Assembly (NCBI RefSeq): GCF_014633365.1
Contig: NC_068349.1
Location: 24,008,753-24,072,752 of the forward strand
Source of the DNA: Diospyros lotus
Lineage: Eukaryota > Streptophyta > Magnoliopsida > Ericales > Ebenaceae
Reading direction: 5' to 3'
Length of the DNA stretch: 64,000 bases
The position numbers were made by a program, and so were the translations under genes. Positions 22,746 through 35,090 of this stretch are shown piece after piece; positions within the stretch are counted from its first letter, which is position 1, and the number at the start of each line of letters is the position of its first letter. The notes below the pieces were generated by a model. The model did not search any database and was not told the origin of the DNA. It saw only the letters and a program-made list of their open reading frames with translations.

Positions 22746-24435
22746 TGTTTCTATGCACCTATTGTGCCATAGAGTTCCAGAGGGTCCACCTAAGGGTATT
22801 TTGGTCAATAAGCCCTAGGCAGGAAAATCCCAAAAGTGGTTCCAAACCGGGACATGTTTCCCAAGAAGAAACCATGAGCAAATGTCAAAGGAACCACTAG
22901 TAATAGCCAAAGGGTGAATAGGCAAGGTTGAAGGGGCAAAGTGGTTCAAGGCGAAAAGAGTATAAAGGCTAAGTCAAGGGGTCAAAGAAAGAGGCTGGTA
23001 CGTTGGCAAGGGAGCAGCAGCTTCCAGAAACTCTCTAATCTTTCTCTCTTAGCAAGCCAAAGCTCTCTCGAAAAGCTTAATTTCCTCTCTGTGGTTGTTC
23101 TGAAAAAGGTAAGGCCACCTCTTGGTGGCTGCAAAGGCTATCTCAACAAGGGCTATAAGCCCCTCAGCAACAGCAGTAGCCCTCTCGAAGAAGGCTGCAG
23201 CTCTCTTGGTGGTCGGGGCATCCCTTTCGGTAAGGCAGTGAGTCATCTCAGAAAGGAGCTTTCCTCTCGGCAGTAGGACGTCTCTCAGATGCGTCAGCAA
23301 CTCTCTCTCTTGGCCGCGCCCTTTTAGAAAGGCCCTTGGTCTCTCTGAAAACATCTCCCCGCAAATCATTTTCGCAAGGCATCGCAACAATCTCCTCTCA
23401 ACGGAGCCTCTCTCTCTCTCTCTCTCTCTCTCTCAAAAGGCCTCTTCTTGGTCATCCATCCTTACCTCCATCCCTTCTCTCGATAAGCTCTTCTAGGTGA
23501 GGTCTCTCGAAAAGACCTCTCGCCGAGAGGTCTCTATTTGCCTCTCGGCGAGGTCTCTTCGAGAGAACTCTTGTCAAGAGGCCTGTCTCCACGAGATGCT
23601 GTCCGCGAGCTCCGTTTCTGCCATCTTTCCCATCCAACTGGTTCTCTGGTCTTCCCCATTGCAAATCGCATATAATCTATACATTATACACATATTAATA
23701 TAATAATGGGGTGGCATGTTATATAGTATAGTGATACTACATTAGGACAATGGGAATGGCCTTTCCTAAAGGCCACATGGATGTTGTAAACCTAGCCAAT
23801 GCATCAAGTGCCCAAATGGCCCCTATATACTATCTAGTTCCCCATAGCACCCAATCACATTTAAATAGTCAATGTCTAGAGGCATCTTTTGCCAACTTGG
23901 GGCTTTGCCAAGCAAGCCGCCTAAAGGCTAAGAACCTGTTTCGGCAGCCTGCCATAAGGCCCACCTTCCCCCGGAGGACTCGTTAGGTATTTCAATCCTT
24001 CGAGAGGGATTCCTCTTAAACCCACTCAAGTGCTACTAACATGCAGGTCCATCCCTGACTCCCTCTAATAGTACCGTGTTCAACCCTCTTCAACTAGGTA
24101 AGGTACGACTGCTATATGTTAAATGATAGTATTATCTCTTTACTCATCGCATTGCTTTCCTATATGTAATGACTTAAGCATTGAAGGGTATATGCAGGTG
24201 AGGAATCCCTACGTGCATTCTAACTTGTACCAGATGCAACTTCTGAATGGATCAATCCACTACCGAAAATGTCCCCGAGGGCTTATTCGAGACCACGGCC
24301 AAATAATCAAAGACCGTAGCTACCCAATGTGCATTTCCACAAGCAAACACCTTCTAGCTATTTGCCTCGCCCTACTGCAACTCCAGCATTCTCGTATTAC
24401 AAATTTTGATTGTTGTATTTTTGGCAACAACAACA
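22746..24435 (+). mobile_element. I1: LTR-like insertion in integrase of element B, edges uncertain
   Basis: About 1.7 kb that breaks the B integrase between LKLSM (left) and FWESLQR (right). It starts near TGTTTCTATGC and ends near GGCAACAACAACA, which gives TG...CA ends, but I could not find a matching target duplication. Plus orientation is suggested by GAGTATAAAGGC (22958-22969) and by TAGGTAAGGTACGAC near 24096, resembling the donor-like phrase in S1 and G. It is rich in CTCTCG phrases, has a CT microsatellite (23408-23434) and several short palindromes at 23490-23610. Open frames at 22941-23276 and 24123-24467 show no motif. Confidence 0.55.
23408..23434. repeat. (CT)n microsatellite
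   Basis: Twenty-seven bases of uninterrupted CT dinucleotides within I1. Confidence 0.95.
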
Positions 24436-24511
24436 CCTTTGTAAGCTCTCCCAAAATTTTGAAGTGAACCTCGAATCTCGATTAGAGACTATGCTTATGT
24501 GTGCACCATGA
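24436..24511 (-). pseudogene. gypsy integrase core, second-Asp segment (element B)
   Basis: A short island of B integrase between I1 and N. The minus strand reads HGAHISIVSNRDSRFTSKFW and then ESLQR. The family motif is VSDRDPRFTS; the catalytic aspartate (first D of SDRD) is asparagine here. Joined to the frame right of N, it continues GEIVRLHG without a gap, which confirms that N and its AAGCC duplication are an insertion. Confidence 0.85.
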
Positions 24512-24744
24512 AGCCTGATGTTTTGCCTTTGATATAGTTTGATGATGAAAAACCATTGTATTTTACTGATGTTTATTATCTTAATTCTCCAATTTAAATG
24601 ATGCTTTAAGCAATCTCAAATGTATGTGATCAAAGTATTTTCCAATATATATGCGTTGTTTATGATTTAGAAGATTGGAAAAATAATGCAATAAATCTTC
24701 AAATATTAGAAAATAAAGTTAAAAGAATTTTTGTAGCATCTATC

Positions 24745-25090
24745 GACTAACTGCATTCACTTTGTCGACTATCAAAATAGATATATTGACTTGGTCGACT
24801 AAGCTATAGGCTTTATCGACCAACAACATGCTTGTTTCTAACTTAGTCAACTAGGTTATAAGCTTTGTCAACTAACAGTGCTTATGTGCTGACTTGGTCA
24901 ACTAAGTCCTTAAGTTTGTCGACAGAAGGATAGCCTTGGTCGACTAAGTGTCATGCCTATTTTTGTCTTGCTCGACTAAGTGTTCTGTTGTTTTTATGAC
25001 TTGGTTAACCAACCTATTTTGTCTGTCAACTAAGTTTGTTACTTTGCCTGATTCTTTCGACTAACCATTTTTATCTGTCGACAAAGTCTC
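24745..25090. repeat. Dispersed array of GTCGACTAAG-like motifs in LTR N
   Basis: About fourteen copies of a 10-bp motif, consensus GTCGACTAAG with a palindromic GTCGAC core. Several have drifted to GTCAACTAAG or GTTAACCAAC. Spacing is irregular (roughly 15-40 bp), so this is not a simple tandem repeat. The same array occurs in LTR D. Confidence 0.85.
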
Positions 25091-25172
25091 TTTTACAGAA
25101 AGCATAATGGCTACTTTTTCAAATCCCAATGGCCACAAATGTCTAGTTTTCTCTTATATCTTTTGGAATGCC

Positions 25173-25180
25173 TATAAAAA
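25173..25180 (+). promoter_or_regulatory. Candidate TATA box, LTR N
   Basis: TATAAAAA in the phrase GCCTATAAAAACAAGTCATG, about 80 bp after the motif array. LTR D has TATAAATA at the matching place (48937-48944). Confidence 0.5.
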
Positions 25181-25962
25181 CAAGTCATGGATGAACTTAA
25201 GAAGGGTAATGGATGGGAATGAGTTGATCTAAAGAGTGCAAATCATTTTATTCAAGCTTACAAGAATCTGTGCCTTTATTGTTGTATTTTTCTTTTCAAG
25301 GCTCCGTTCCATTATTGTAAATTTATTCTTAAGCCTTCTTTTCATTGTGAGAGAACTTGTAACTAAGAGTGTTAACTCTTAGCTTTTCTCTTTCATTTGT
25401 ATAGTTTTATTTTCCTAGTTTGTTGTGCTAAAGGACTTACTCTTTGAAGCAAGGGGTTGAAATACCTAGCTAAGTGCTAGAGGGTTTGCTTGTATAAGCA
25501 AAAGGTTTGTAATTTCCTAGTTTTGGACTAGAGGGCCTACTTTGTTAAGTAGAAGGTTTTAGTGGATTGTTTACAAAATCCTTAGTGAAGAGCTAAGGTA
25601 GTGGATTAGGTTTGACTTAAGCCGAACCACTATAAATCCTTTGTGTTCTCTTGTGCTTGTATTATTTGTTTATTTATCTTTTCAAGCATCTCTATATTCC
25701 TCACTTGATTCATATATTTAACCATCCATTGAAAAATATTTCATATTTTTTAATCTTGTGTTCTTCATTGTCAATACGAGATTGTCTTCATATGGTTGAT
25801 ACCTCATCGTTCCATTTCAAGGTCTTAAGGTTTAACAAAGCCGTGATCTTCATAGCCGGCATCTCTTTTTTATCAAAAGAATTTTTAGGTAAAAAGAATT
25901 TTTATATACCAATTCACCCCCCTTCTTGGTGTGTGCCATAGTATTTCAAACCTAACAAAGCC

Positions 25963-26656
25963 TAACTATTTCTCCAATGTACTGCTCTCCAAACTTTCGT
26001 ACTGGCTTGTCCATCTGTGTAGGCAAGAAATGTGCTAACTTTGTTAATCTATCCACAATGACCCAAATTGCATCATTACCTCTTCGACTCTTTGGGAATC
26101 CTGTCAAAAAATCCATTGTGATATGTTCTCACTTCCATTCAGGGATGTCTAGGGGTTTCATTAACCTTGCTAGTTTCTTATGCTCGATCTTGACCCTTTG
26201 GCATGTATCGCATTGGGTTACTTTTCTTGCCACGCTAGTCTTCATTCCTATCCACCAATAGATTTCTTGAAGATCTCTATACATCTTTGTGGCTCTCGAG
26301 TGTACTGTATGCCGAGCTCTATGGGCTTCATCTAGAATCCTTTGCCTTAATTCCCAAAGATTAGACATGTACATCCTCCCTTGAAACCTCAGAATTCCAT
26401 CCCATATCTCAAAGTGAGGATTCTTGTGTTGGTCATGCTCATCTACCCATAGATGTATGCACTTGTCAGTCACATATACCTTTTGTATCTTGTTTACCAA
26501 ATCCAGTTGAATTGTCATGCTAGCAATAAGGATGAATGATCTCTTTGGCACTACACTCACCACCAATTGGCTAAAAGCCTCTGATAGATGCCACTCATAG
26601 GCCATCAACCCTACTATAACTGTAGGCACACTCCTACTCAAAGCATCAGCCACCAC
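25963..26656 (-). pseudogene. gypsy RNase H end and integrase HHCC/core start (element B)
   Basis: The best preserved B fragment, with 175 open codons at 26129-26656. The order is VADALSRS (the end-of-RNase-H hallmark), a linker, then the HHCC zinc-binding motif of integrase (HTVHSRATKMYRD...CDTCQRVK). Next come PLDIPEWK, HITMDFLTGFPKS with the first catalytic Asp, VIVDRLTKLAHFLP, and EIVRL at the insertion point of N. Integrase would process and join cDNA ends in the nucleus. This part has kept its residues while the second Asp and the Glu further on are mutated. The long open frame is a remnant, not a gene. Confidence 0.9.
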
Positions 26657-27438
26657 GTTGGCACGCCTCGGGTGATACTAAATGGTGCAGTCGTAGTCCT
26701 TAAGAAATTTCATCCACCATCACTGCCTAAGGTTAAACTCCTTTTGTGAGAACACATAATTTGAGCTCGTATGGTCTGTGAACACCTCAAATGTCTCACC
26801 GTATAGGTAGTGCCTCCACAACTTTAGAGCATATACCACAGTTTCCAGCTCCAAGTCATGTGTCGGGTAATTCATTTCATGCCTTTTCAATTAACATGAC
26901 CCATAAGCAATCACTCGATCATATTGCATTAACACGTAACTTAGTCCTATTTTCAAGGCATCAGTATATACAACATACCCTCTGAACTCACCTGGCATAA
27001 TTAGGATAGGTGCTGAGGTCAGCCTAGCCTTACATTCTTGGAATTTTTTCTCACATTTGGTAGTCCACTCGAATCAGACTCCCTTTTACATAGCTTTGTC
27101 AGGGGTGGGGCTATCGTTAAAAATCCCTCCTTGAACCTTCGATAATAGCTTGCCAACCCTAGAAAACTTTACACTTCAATTACATTAGTAGGTTGTTTCC
27201 ATCCTTGAATAGCCTCGATCTTAGCTGGATCCACCTTAATTGCATCGGCTGATATTACATGCCCCAAAAATGCTACTTGAGATAGCAAAAATTCGCATTT
27301 TGAAAACTTAACTTACAACTGGTGTTGCCTAAGAGTTTCTAACACTGTCCTCAAGTGTTCCTCATGCTCATCTTCATTTAAGGAATACACTAATATGACA
27401 TCAATAAACACAATCACAAATTTGTCTAGATATGGTTG
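26657..27438 (-). pseudogene. gypsy RT C-terminal part and RNase H (element B)
   Basis: Minus-strand codons. From right to left they give the RT active-site region ([26 protein letters not shown]), [20 protein letters not shown], the thumb motif SFLGLASYYRRF near 27130-27170, and a decayed RNase H up to 26657. The YXDD box of gypsy RT (FIDD) is FIDV, so the second catalytic aspartate is valine. Several stops and frameshifts are present in the RNase H part. The insertion point of J at 27439-27443 lies seven codons before this box. Confidence 0.85.
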
Positions 27439-27443
27439 ATATA

Positions 27444-28904
27444 TGATGTGTGATTTTATGCACAATTAATTCGGGTAAGTGTACTCTAGTCAAATCTGAA
27501 TATAGTGATGAAACAATTGTCGATCCCACGAGGACTAGATCACATTACCAAAACAATTTTAAATTAACCTAAGTTGAAACAATTAATTAATCGGATGAAC
27601 AAAAATAAAAATAAATGAAAAATGGAATTCTTTGTGAGAAAAATTAATTAATAAATGCACTAGGGTTTAGATTTCATTTAATCTGGGTTATGTAATTATC
27701 TATTCAACTCGATTCAAAACCACAAATACCTTTATAGTATTTTATAATTATTTGCATGTGATGGTGGATTTTCCTCAATTAATTAATAAGCTTTCTCAAG
27801 TCATATTAATCCTTTATTAATTCAATTTCACTGTCAGATTTCTGAGTAGATATCAATGAAATAAATAAGCATTAAGTTCCTTGGAAACCTCTAATCTCGG
27901 AAGGGGATTTGACTCACTAAGCTTCCTCAATTCCCACACATGAGCTAATCATCTTTCGATCTCATAGTCAAGCATGTGATTTATATTATCTATGAATCTA
28001 ATTTATAACAATCCTTTAGTCAGTCATGCATAAATCATTAAATCATTTAAAAGTGACCAATCTTTTATAGTATTAAACACAACAATATAAATTCATCACG
28101 CAAATAATAATCGGGTTTTGAATCAAACTAAACAAATAATCATATAATTCCAGAATTAAAATCCATCCAAACCCTAGCTAAAATAAATTAGTTAAACATT
28201 ATTAAAGTAAAAATAACAACAAAAAAAATTAAATGAAGAAGAGAGAATGCTCCCTGCCCAGATCTGTTATAGATCTGGGTCACAATAAATATGCTTCAAT
28301 TGTTGCTCATGAGGCGTCCCCGTGTGCGATGTGTGCGTGAGGTGTCCCTTCGATTTTCTCTTATGTGGCACCGTCCCAGCAGCCTCCAATCTTCAATTTC
28401 GTCCCTTGTTGTGGCATCGTATTCAATCCTCCAATCCTCACTGCGTCGCAGCTCCTGTTCTTTCATTCCTCACCTAAGCCTCCAATCTTCTCACATATTA
28501 TTATATATATATATATATGGCGCATGGAGACACGCCACTGCCACCATTAATATATATATATAATAGTTATTTTATTATAATATTATATATATAAATAGTA
28601 TAAGATAAAATATAATATATATATGAATATTATAGTTTAATATATAATATAATATATATAATAACTTTAATTATATTATAATATTAATTATTTAAAATAT
28701 TTATTTATTTATTTTAAAATTAATTTTATAATTTTTTTTTTTTCCTTTTACGTTCAAATCTTAAAATTAATTTCCTTTGCCGAGTTCCTACAAAAAGAGA
28801 TTAAAATAATATAAAATCCATATAAACACACATTTATGTAAGAAAATTAACACAAGGTTAAGATAAAAATTAGATAAAAATATGTAAACAATTAAGCCCT
28901 ATCA
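27444..28904 (-). mobile_element. Solo LTR J inserted in RT of element B
   Basis: A 1461-bp LTR with TGATGTGTGA and CCCTATCA ends (TGAT/ATCA), flanked by a perfect ATATA duplication (27439-27443 and 28905-28909). Removing it rejoins the RT codons ([11 protein letters not shown]). It contains AATTGTCGATCCCACGAGGA near its left end, a phrase common near the 3' end of some plant LTRs, which suggests minus orientation. It resembles K and P in layout and ATCA termini. There are TA-rich tracts at 28500-28720 and no coding sequence. Confidence 0.9.
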
Positions 28905-28909
28905 ATATA

Positions 28910-29660
28910 CCTTGTTCATGAGATCCATAAATACAGTTGGTGCATTAGTAAGTCCAAACGACATCACTAAGTATTCATTACGTCCATACCATGATCAAAA
29001 TATTATTTTTGGTACATCGTCAAGCTTAATCCCCATTTGGTAGTATCCAGACCTCAAATCAATTTTTGAGAACACGTTTGCCCCTTGTAGTTGATAAAAT
29101 AATTCATCGATTCATGGGAGTGGGTATTTATTTTTCATCGTGACCTTATTCAATTGACGGTAGTCGATATACATTCTTAAATTCTCGTCTTTCTACTTTA
29201 CAAATAATACTAGTGTGCCCCATGGCAACACACTCGGTCTAATGAACCCTTTATCAATCAGCTCTTGCAACTGATAGCAGTATTGATATGGGACAAGTTC
29301 TAGGTATTAATTCAATAGAAAATTCAATTTCTCTGGGTGGTGATAATTTGGGTAGATCTTCCAGAAACACATATCTGAATTCTTGTACTATTCATACCTC
29401 CTCGACCCTTAGTGCCTCATTTTTCACTAATTAAGCACTAGCTAGGTACCCATATGCTCATTTGTTCATCAGTCTTATTGCTTTATGCGCCGAAATTATC
29501 TTCCTCTTCTCGAAGTCACCCCGTCCCTGAAACTTAACTAGTTCATCTTCGGCGTTCCTTATGGTCACCATTTTTTTTTGACAATTTACATTAGCATCTT
29601 ACTTAGACAGGAAATCCATCCCTATGTTGACATCAAATTTTGCATCCAGTAATATCAAAT
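28910..29660 (-). pseudogene. gypsy RT N-terminal part and PR-RT linker (element B)
   Basis: RT fingers and palm of B. Readable blocks are [40 protein letters not shown] (motif A with its catalytic Asp kept), [18 protein letters not shown], and upstream a decayed VFLEDLPKLSPPREIEFSIE. Stops break the frame at several places, for example after KYPLP. Fragment 29340-29660 is the linker towards protease, with DVNIGMDFLSK at about 29600-29640. Confidence 0.83.
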
Positions 29661-29664
29661 CAGA

Positions 29665-29919
29665 TTAGAATTTGTTGTCATCTATGCTAACCTTACAATT
29701 CTTAATTTGCCTCCTGGTTTCCATGGTCTTTTCCATAGGTGTGGAGATAATCATTAGAGACCCTAAGGGTTCAGTTTCTATTCCCATTCCCTTAACCAAT
29801 GCATGTGATATGAAAGAATGTTCAGATCCTGGATCTATTAATGCATGCATAGAGGTCTCCACTATGAAAAGTGTGCCTTGAATGACGGGAGGATCTGCCC
29901 CTACGTGTTCTTTTGTCAA
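29665..29919 (-). pseudogene. gypsy aspartic protease (element B)
   Basis: Eighty-four open codons of a retropepsin-like domain: GTLFIVETSMHALIDPGSEH, then SFISHALVKGMGI. Chromovirus proteases usually read VLIDSGATHSFIS; here the active-site triad D-S/T-G is D-P-G, a change likely to impair cleavage. The domain sits between gag zinc knuckles (right) and RT (left), as expected for a minus-strand gypsy pol. It would cut the Gag-Pol polyprotein inside the particle. Confidence 0.87.
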
Positions 29920-29928
29920 GTTGAAAAC

Positions 29929-30540
29929 TCATCCCTGGCGAGTTCCACGAGTTTTCTCTTTCTTTTCAAACAGTCTGACTTTCAGCCTCTTCAGACAATC
30001 TTGTGCAATATGCATGGGTTGCTCGCAATTAAAACATATGATTTTCTCCGGGTTCCTCACATGAGGTACTTCTTTCTTTCTGGAACAATCTCTCCCCATA
30101 TGCACTTCTTCTCCACATACAAAACATTTGATAGTCCTCAACAAACATTTTCTTCCGGGGTGGTTCTTCTTACACCAAAAACATTGACAATTTCCCTGAA
30201 AGTTCTTATTCTATGTTCTATGCCCCAAACTTCCTTTCACTTCCTCTGACCTCATCAATCCTACTCGTAGCAGATTCCTTTATGTGGTTAGGGTTCTATT
30301 TAAGGCTTCCTCATACGTATCAATGGCCTAAGTGCTCAGAGCCTGTTGTAATTCTACCCATAACCCAAATAAGAATTTTTGAGCCTTCTACCACTCATCT
30401 GCCTCATACATGGGCACATACTTAATAAGTTGGGTGAACTTTGTATCGTATTGAGTTACCGTCATCTCACCCATTTGCTTTAACTTCATGAACTCCCAAC
30501 TCTTTTCCTCTCTCTAGCTTCGAGGAAAATATTTGGCATT
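29929..30540 (-). pseudogene. gypsy gag C-terminus with two CCHC zinc knuckles (element B)
   Basis: Codons 29929-30144 carry two intact CX2CX4HX4C knuckles, CFVCGEEVHMGRDC and CFNCEQPMHIAQDC. Such motifs bind element RNA during packaging. Upstream, to 30540, is the second half of the gag core: FNAKYFPRS, KLKQMGEMTVTQYDTKFTQL and MYEADEW, with several stops. Solo LTR H splits the gag core at 30541. The first half of gag resumes at 39701. A third, decayed Cys/His cluster lies around 30150-30190. Confidence 0.88.
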
Positions 30541-30948
30541 GAAGGTGTAACACCCCACTTTTCCAATAGCGTTAGATAACATAAGATTTCGGGGATATAT
30601 TTTTTTTCAGCATAAACTCCACACAAATCGTTCCCAGACAATCCCATTATACCTTCTCAGTATACTAAAATAAAAATTAATAAGCTAAAATAGGTAAATC
30701 ATCATAAATGCGAAAGCTAGATCGAAATCTCAAATGGTACATAACCAAACCATTTTATTCATAACATGAAAATTATACTATCGTCAAACATGACATCATC
30801 AAGATATACATCATAATCAAAAGACATGCTATGATCCATCTACACATAGCCATTACTCCTCGACAATTTCTTTTTCTTTGGTGCCGTTACCTTCATGTAG
30901 AACGTTTGAATATTCCAGGGACAAAGTCCAAAATTAGATGTTGAATCA

Positions 30949-32947
30949 TGTAACGACCCGCTCCCACTTACGGGCGCCACCGGTAAATAATCGATCGGAT
31001 TACTCACCCAATGAACCACAACTGAAGGGTTGGACTATATTTCAACAAAAAATGCCCTAGGTAGGAATTAGACTTCGTCATTCCCTTCGCTCCACTCAGG
31101 ATTCGGTCCCAACTCAAACAAGAAAAAAAACTCAGTGGACCGAGACCCGAAACCCGAGTGAGCTTCACCTCTCTTCAGCTCGCCTCATAGCAAGCCAGAG
31201 GTGACCCAAGCACAAAGCTAGCATAACAAACACTTCGCTAAGTATTGGGATTTATAAGAACATACCTTGCTGGACTTTACTCAGTCCGAACTTGGCTTTA
31301 ACAACTAAAGCCACATATACAACGAACAATCTCACAATCATTTATCACACTATGATAATTACAACAGTTAAATACATTTAACGCTCAACAACACATACAT
31401 TCATTCACAAGGGTATACATACATAACACTACATGGCTACGTACAAGAGGTAATAAAATACACAACTCGGGCAACACAGCTAGTTGCCACAACAGCCTCT
31501 CGGCGCCATTCTTGCTTGCATCTGGACTTGCAACATCTACACATGAGGTAAAACCTCATGAGTCATAAAGACTCAGTAAGGGTGCAATACATGTAAATAT
31601 GAATATAACCATGTTTATGTATGTCAATGCATGCCAATGAGGCTAGGCCCACTCATTCTCACAACCCTTCAAGGTTTGAGGCATTAACCTATCAGCCCTC
31701 ACAACACTAGTCCTCCATATGGCCACAGGTCCACTAGATCTCGCATCACACAAGTGTTAACCACTACATGCAAATGTAACATAAAAATATTATCAAATAC
31801 ATTTATCAACTTGCAAGGCCACCTCCACATGGGATTGTCCCTTACCTGGCTCGAAGCCTTATCTCTGCCTCGACACGAACTCTAGGCTCTTCAAGGATCA
31901 TCGTCTCCCCGATCGAAGCTAGATGCAACCACACACACAAACCCAACAATCAAACATTAAACCCATGCCTTAAACTCCACCATACACCGCAAAACCACCC
32001 ATCAACAAAAATAACACCAACCACAGCATAAACTAGCCATAAACAACTTTCCAAACAACCCCGACATAGGGTTTAATCCAATAAATAATTATTCTATATT
32101 AACTCGCTTAATACAAATAATTTGGAAAGAAATATTAATTTACCTCGAGTCATTTGGACAGAAATTCAAAAAACGCCCGCACCGACGTTATCTCTCGAGC
32201 TGCCATTTGTGCCCAAAATCTCATTTTCGAGCTTCCAAGACGCTCCTCAAGCCCTAATTTAATTTCTAGAATTTTCCCCAATTTTTTTGGAATTTTTCCT
32301 ATTTTTTTCAAATTTTCCAATTTTTCTTTTTCTTTGTTTTCCTTTTTCTTTTTTTTTTATTTTTTATTTTTATTTTTTTTCTTTTTCCTTATATTCTTCT
32401 TCTTCCTCGCGGCTTCTTCCTTCTTGCGCGAGGTTCCTTCTTCCTCCTCTGCGCACGCCTGCGCAACAGCAGCTGCCAACCGACACTCGGCTCCAACCGC
32501 CGCCACCTGCCTCCGGCCACCTCCGCCACTGCGCGACCGCCGTTGCCGGTCGCATTCCTCGCAGCCAGCAGGTCCCTCGCACACAGCCTCTCCGCCGCAG
32601 CCACTGCTGCCATGACCGACCCTCGTTGCAGCCTCCGCCATTGCTGGCTACGCCGGTCGCCGCTTGCCGCGCCGCCATCACCGGTCGCGCTACACTGGTT
32701 GGCTGACGCCGTACGCCACCGCTGCAGCAGCACCGCGCGCGCCCCTGAGCGCTGCCATGGCCGACCCTGCTCGCGCCTCCTACCGCTGCTTCAGGCTACT
32801 GCTGGCCACTAACCCGGCCAGCCATTGGCCAGCCGCCTTCCTCGAGCCCCCGCTGCTCACCTCGACCGCCGGCCATTGAAGCTCCGCCGCTGCTGCAGCT
32901 ACTCTTCTTCGTCGGCCATGGCGGCTGCTGCCATGGCCGACTGGCTA

Positions 32948-32987
<40 letters not shown>

Positions 32988-33709
32988 CTGCTCGCTGCTC
33001 TCCCCAGCTCTCTCCTCGCGATCTCACTTCTCCCTCTCTATTTTTTTATTTCAAATTTTGAAATCTTGGCAGCAAGCTCGCGGCTCTGCCTATATATATC
33101 CACGCCTATATATATATAATATATATATATATAAATTAATTCACACTTAATCCCCCAATTTTTTAATTATTTCACTTGGGATCTACTAATTACACTTAAG
33201 ATTTTCAATAATATCATTTGGGCCCTCCAAGACCTCAATTAATTACCCTAAAGCCACTTAGATTATTGATTTTCTCAAGAATTATTTACCGACACTTACT
33301 CAAGAATATCGATTTCGTCCCTACGCCTGCGTGGGGCCTCTATTCGACCCAAAAGTACTTTAGGGTTGCCTTACTTAGAAAATCGTACCACCCCTAGATC
33401 CCCTCAGCTTCCAGGAAGTCCCTTACAACAATTCGATACTGGCACCCATTCGGGCTTGTACAGAATTTATTCCAAAAATTATTCCCGATCGAATTCTTTC
33501 CAACGTCATAAAGCTTGACTCAAGACGCTAATCAATCTCTTTGCCTCTTCCCTGGACATCCAAGTCCCGGGGCACTCTTGGGTGCCTATTCGATAATTTT
33601 ATGAATTAATTTCTCGAAACCGACTCTTGGACTTCCCGGACCACCCGAGATCTTTTCAAAATAATCAAAAATTATTTATTTTCAATACCATGTAATATCG
33701 GGTATTACA
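30949..33709 (-). mobile_element. Solo LTR C' (family of element C) in H
   Basis: A 2761-bp solo LTR with TGTAACGACCCGC and CGGGTATTACA ends and a perfect AATCA duplication (30944-30948 and 33710-33714). It aligns along its length with the LTRs of C, but the GC-rich block (32450-32950) is considerably different and ends in a TC microsatellite. It shows that the C family has been active more than once here. Open frames in the GC-rich block (for example 32389-32733 minus) are compositional artefacts. Confidence 0.93.
32952..32985. repeat. (TC)n microsatellite in C'
   Basis: About 34 bases of pure TC repeat at the edge of the GC-rich block of C'. Confidence 0.95.
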
Positions 33710-34688
33710 AATCATCTAAGTGAGAGTTCAAAACATTTTCATGAATGTATGTAAGATATGAAACAACTGAAATATCACGACAATTCCAAGCCCAAGAGAA
33801 TCCCACATGATACTTAACCCTAATTGGGGAAAATGCAATCTCTCTAAAGGCAACACAATCACATCGACACATTGGCATAATATTGTCCTAGCTTAAGAGG
33901 GGCAACATCGATGCATGAACCCGGGAATCACTCCATCATCATTACGTTCCCACTCAGAAACATTTTGGACTATGTCAACACAAATCCTGGCCACATAATG
34001 ATCAACACTATCCTTGGGAATCCACATCCACCTCAAAAAAAATGCTACCGCTCAAAGGCCCCGGGGTGGTGTCCACTCGAAGCCCCGCCACTTAAGCCAA
34101 TCTGGGATGGTGTACTGTAGCGACCCATCAGAAGGTCTAGAATTTATTTAGAAATTATTTAATTTATTATTTAAGTTTATTTTGGAGATTTGGCCAAGTA
34201 ATTATTTTAATGTGGTAATTTAGAGATTTTAATTGAGGAAATAACATTTAATTAGATTTACTTATTGTGAAAATTAAATGCAAGGACATGAGGGTCATTT
34301 AAGAATTTTTTATTAGAATTTAATTATTAAGTAAAGTTATTGTGGTTAAGAGATTGATGAATCCGTCCGTAAGGGGATTGGGATTAAAGTCCCCTAGTTA
34401 TGTTGGGAGAACGGTTCCAAGTCATAAAGGAGTCTGATCTAGGGTTTCATGTGTATATATTTAATCCATTAGCATTAATTCTTCTTCACGCCGTATGAAG
34501 AACAGGAGAAGGAAGAAGCTTCAATAGTGAGATTGCTTAAGAGATTTTCGTTGCAATCGTTGATTCGATCATAGTTAGCATAAGGCAAGTATCCTATCTG
34601 TAATTCCTTTCATTATAGATTCATGTTAGTTCGTTCTCAGTTTATTCCAGCTTTTTATTGAGTTCTCATATTTATATTAGTTCCAGTG

Positions 34689-34709
34689 TATATATATATA
34701 TATATATAT
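34689..34709. repeat. (TA)n microsatellite in F
   Basis: Twenty-one bases of TA repeat in LTR F. Confidence 0.9.
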
Positions 34710-35090
34710 GCATAGAACAGTGAGTGCATGAAGAAGATATGTGTGATTCTTTATAATAAATCTTTTAAATATAATCCTCGAATCATGTTAGTAGTGATCT
34801 TAGAATACCAAGACTCTTTGTTTAGGGTTTCCAGTTTAATCAGACGGTATGTTCATGTATATATGTATATATTCATGCAGTATACCATTACCCAATGAGT
34901 TATGTTAAGCTATGAATAATTTTTACAGTGTTTTCTTTCATAAACGATTGATTTATTTATCTTGATATTATTCTATATCAATTGGGATTGTTCTCCCAAG
35001 ATTTCTTTTGAAATGGTGTAGTAATGTTAAGTTTTTGATTCAAGATTTCGTCTCTGTTATCGTGAGTTTTATTTCTGATGAGATTCTAGT

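Larger units (their letters stand above)
24517..25957 (+). mobile_element. Solo LTR N (copia, SIRE-like family of element D)
   Basis: A 1441-bp solo LTR from TGATGTTTTGCC to CAAACCTAACA, flanked by a perfect AAGCC duplication (24512-24516 and 25958-25962). It matches the 5' LTR of element D: the shared 3' end is ATTCACCCCCCTT...GGTGTGTGCCATAG.ATTTCAAACCTA.CA, and both carry the TCGACTAA motif array and the same TATA region (25173-25180). The terminal ...ACCTAACA differs from D's ACCTATCA. Confidence 0.93.

Noticed and set aside
26129..26656. 175-codon integrase frame as a possibly working gene
   Set aside because: Both catalytic segments downstream are mutated and split by insertions; the open frame is a remnant.
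32389..32812. Overlapping frames of about 90-139 codons on both strands in C'
   Set aside because: Open on many frames at once because of GC-rich composition, Ala/Arg-rich, not conserved with the C LTRs.
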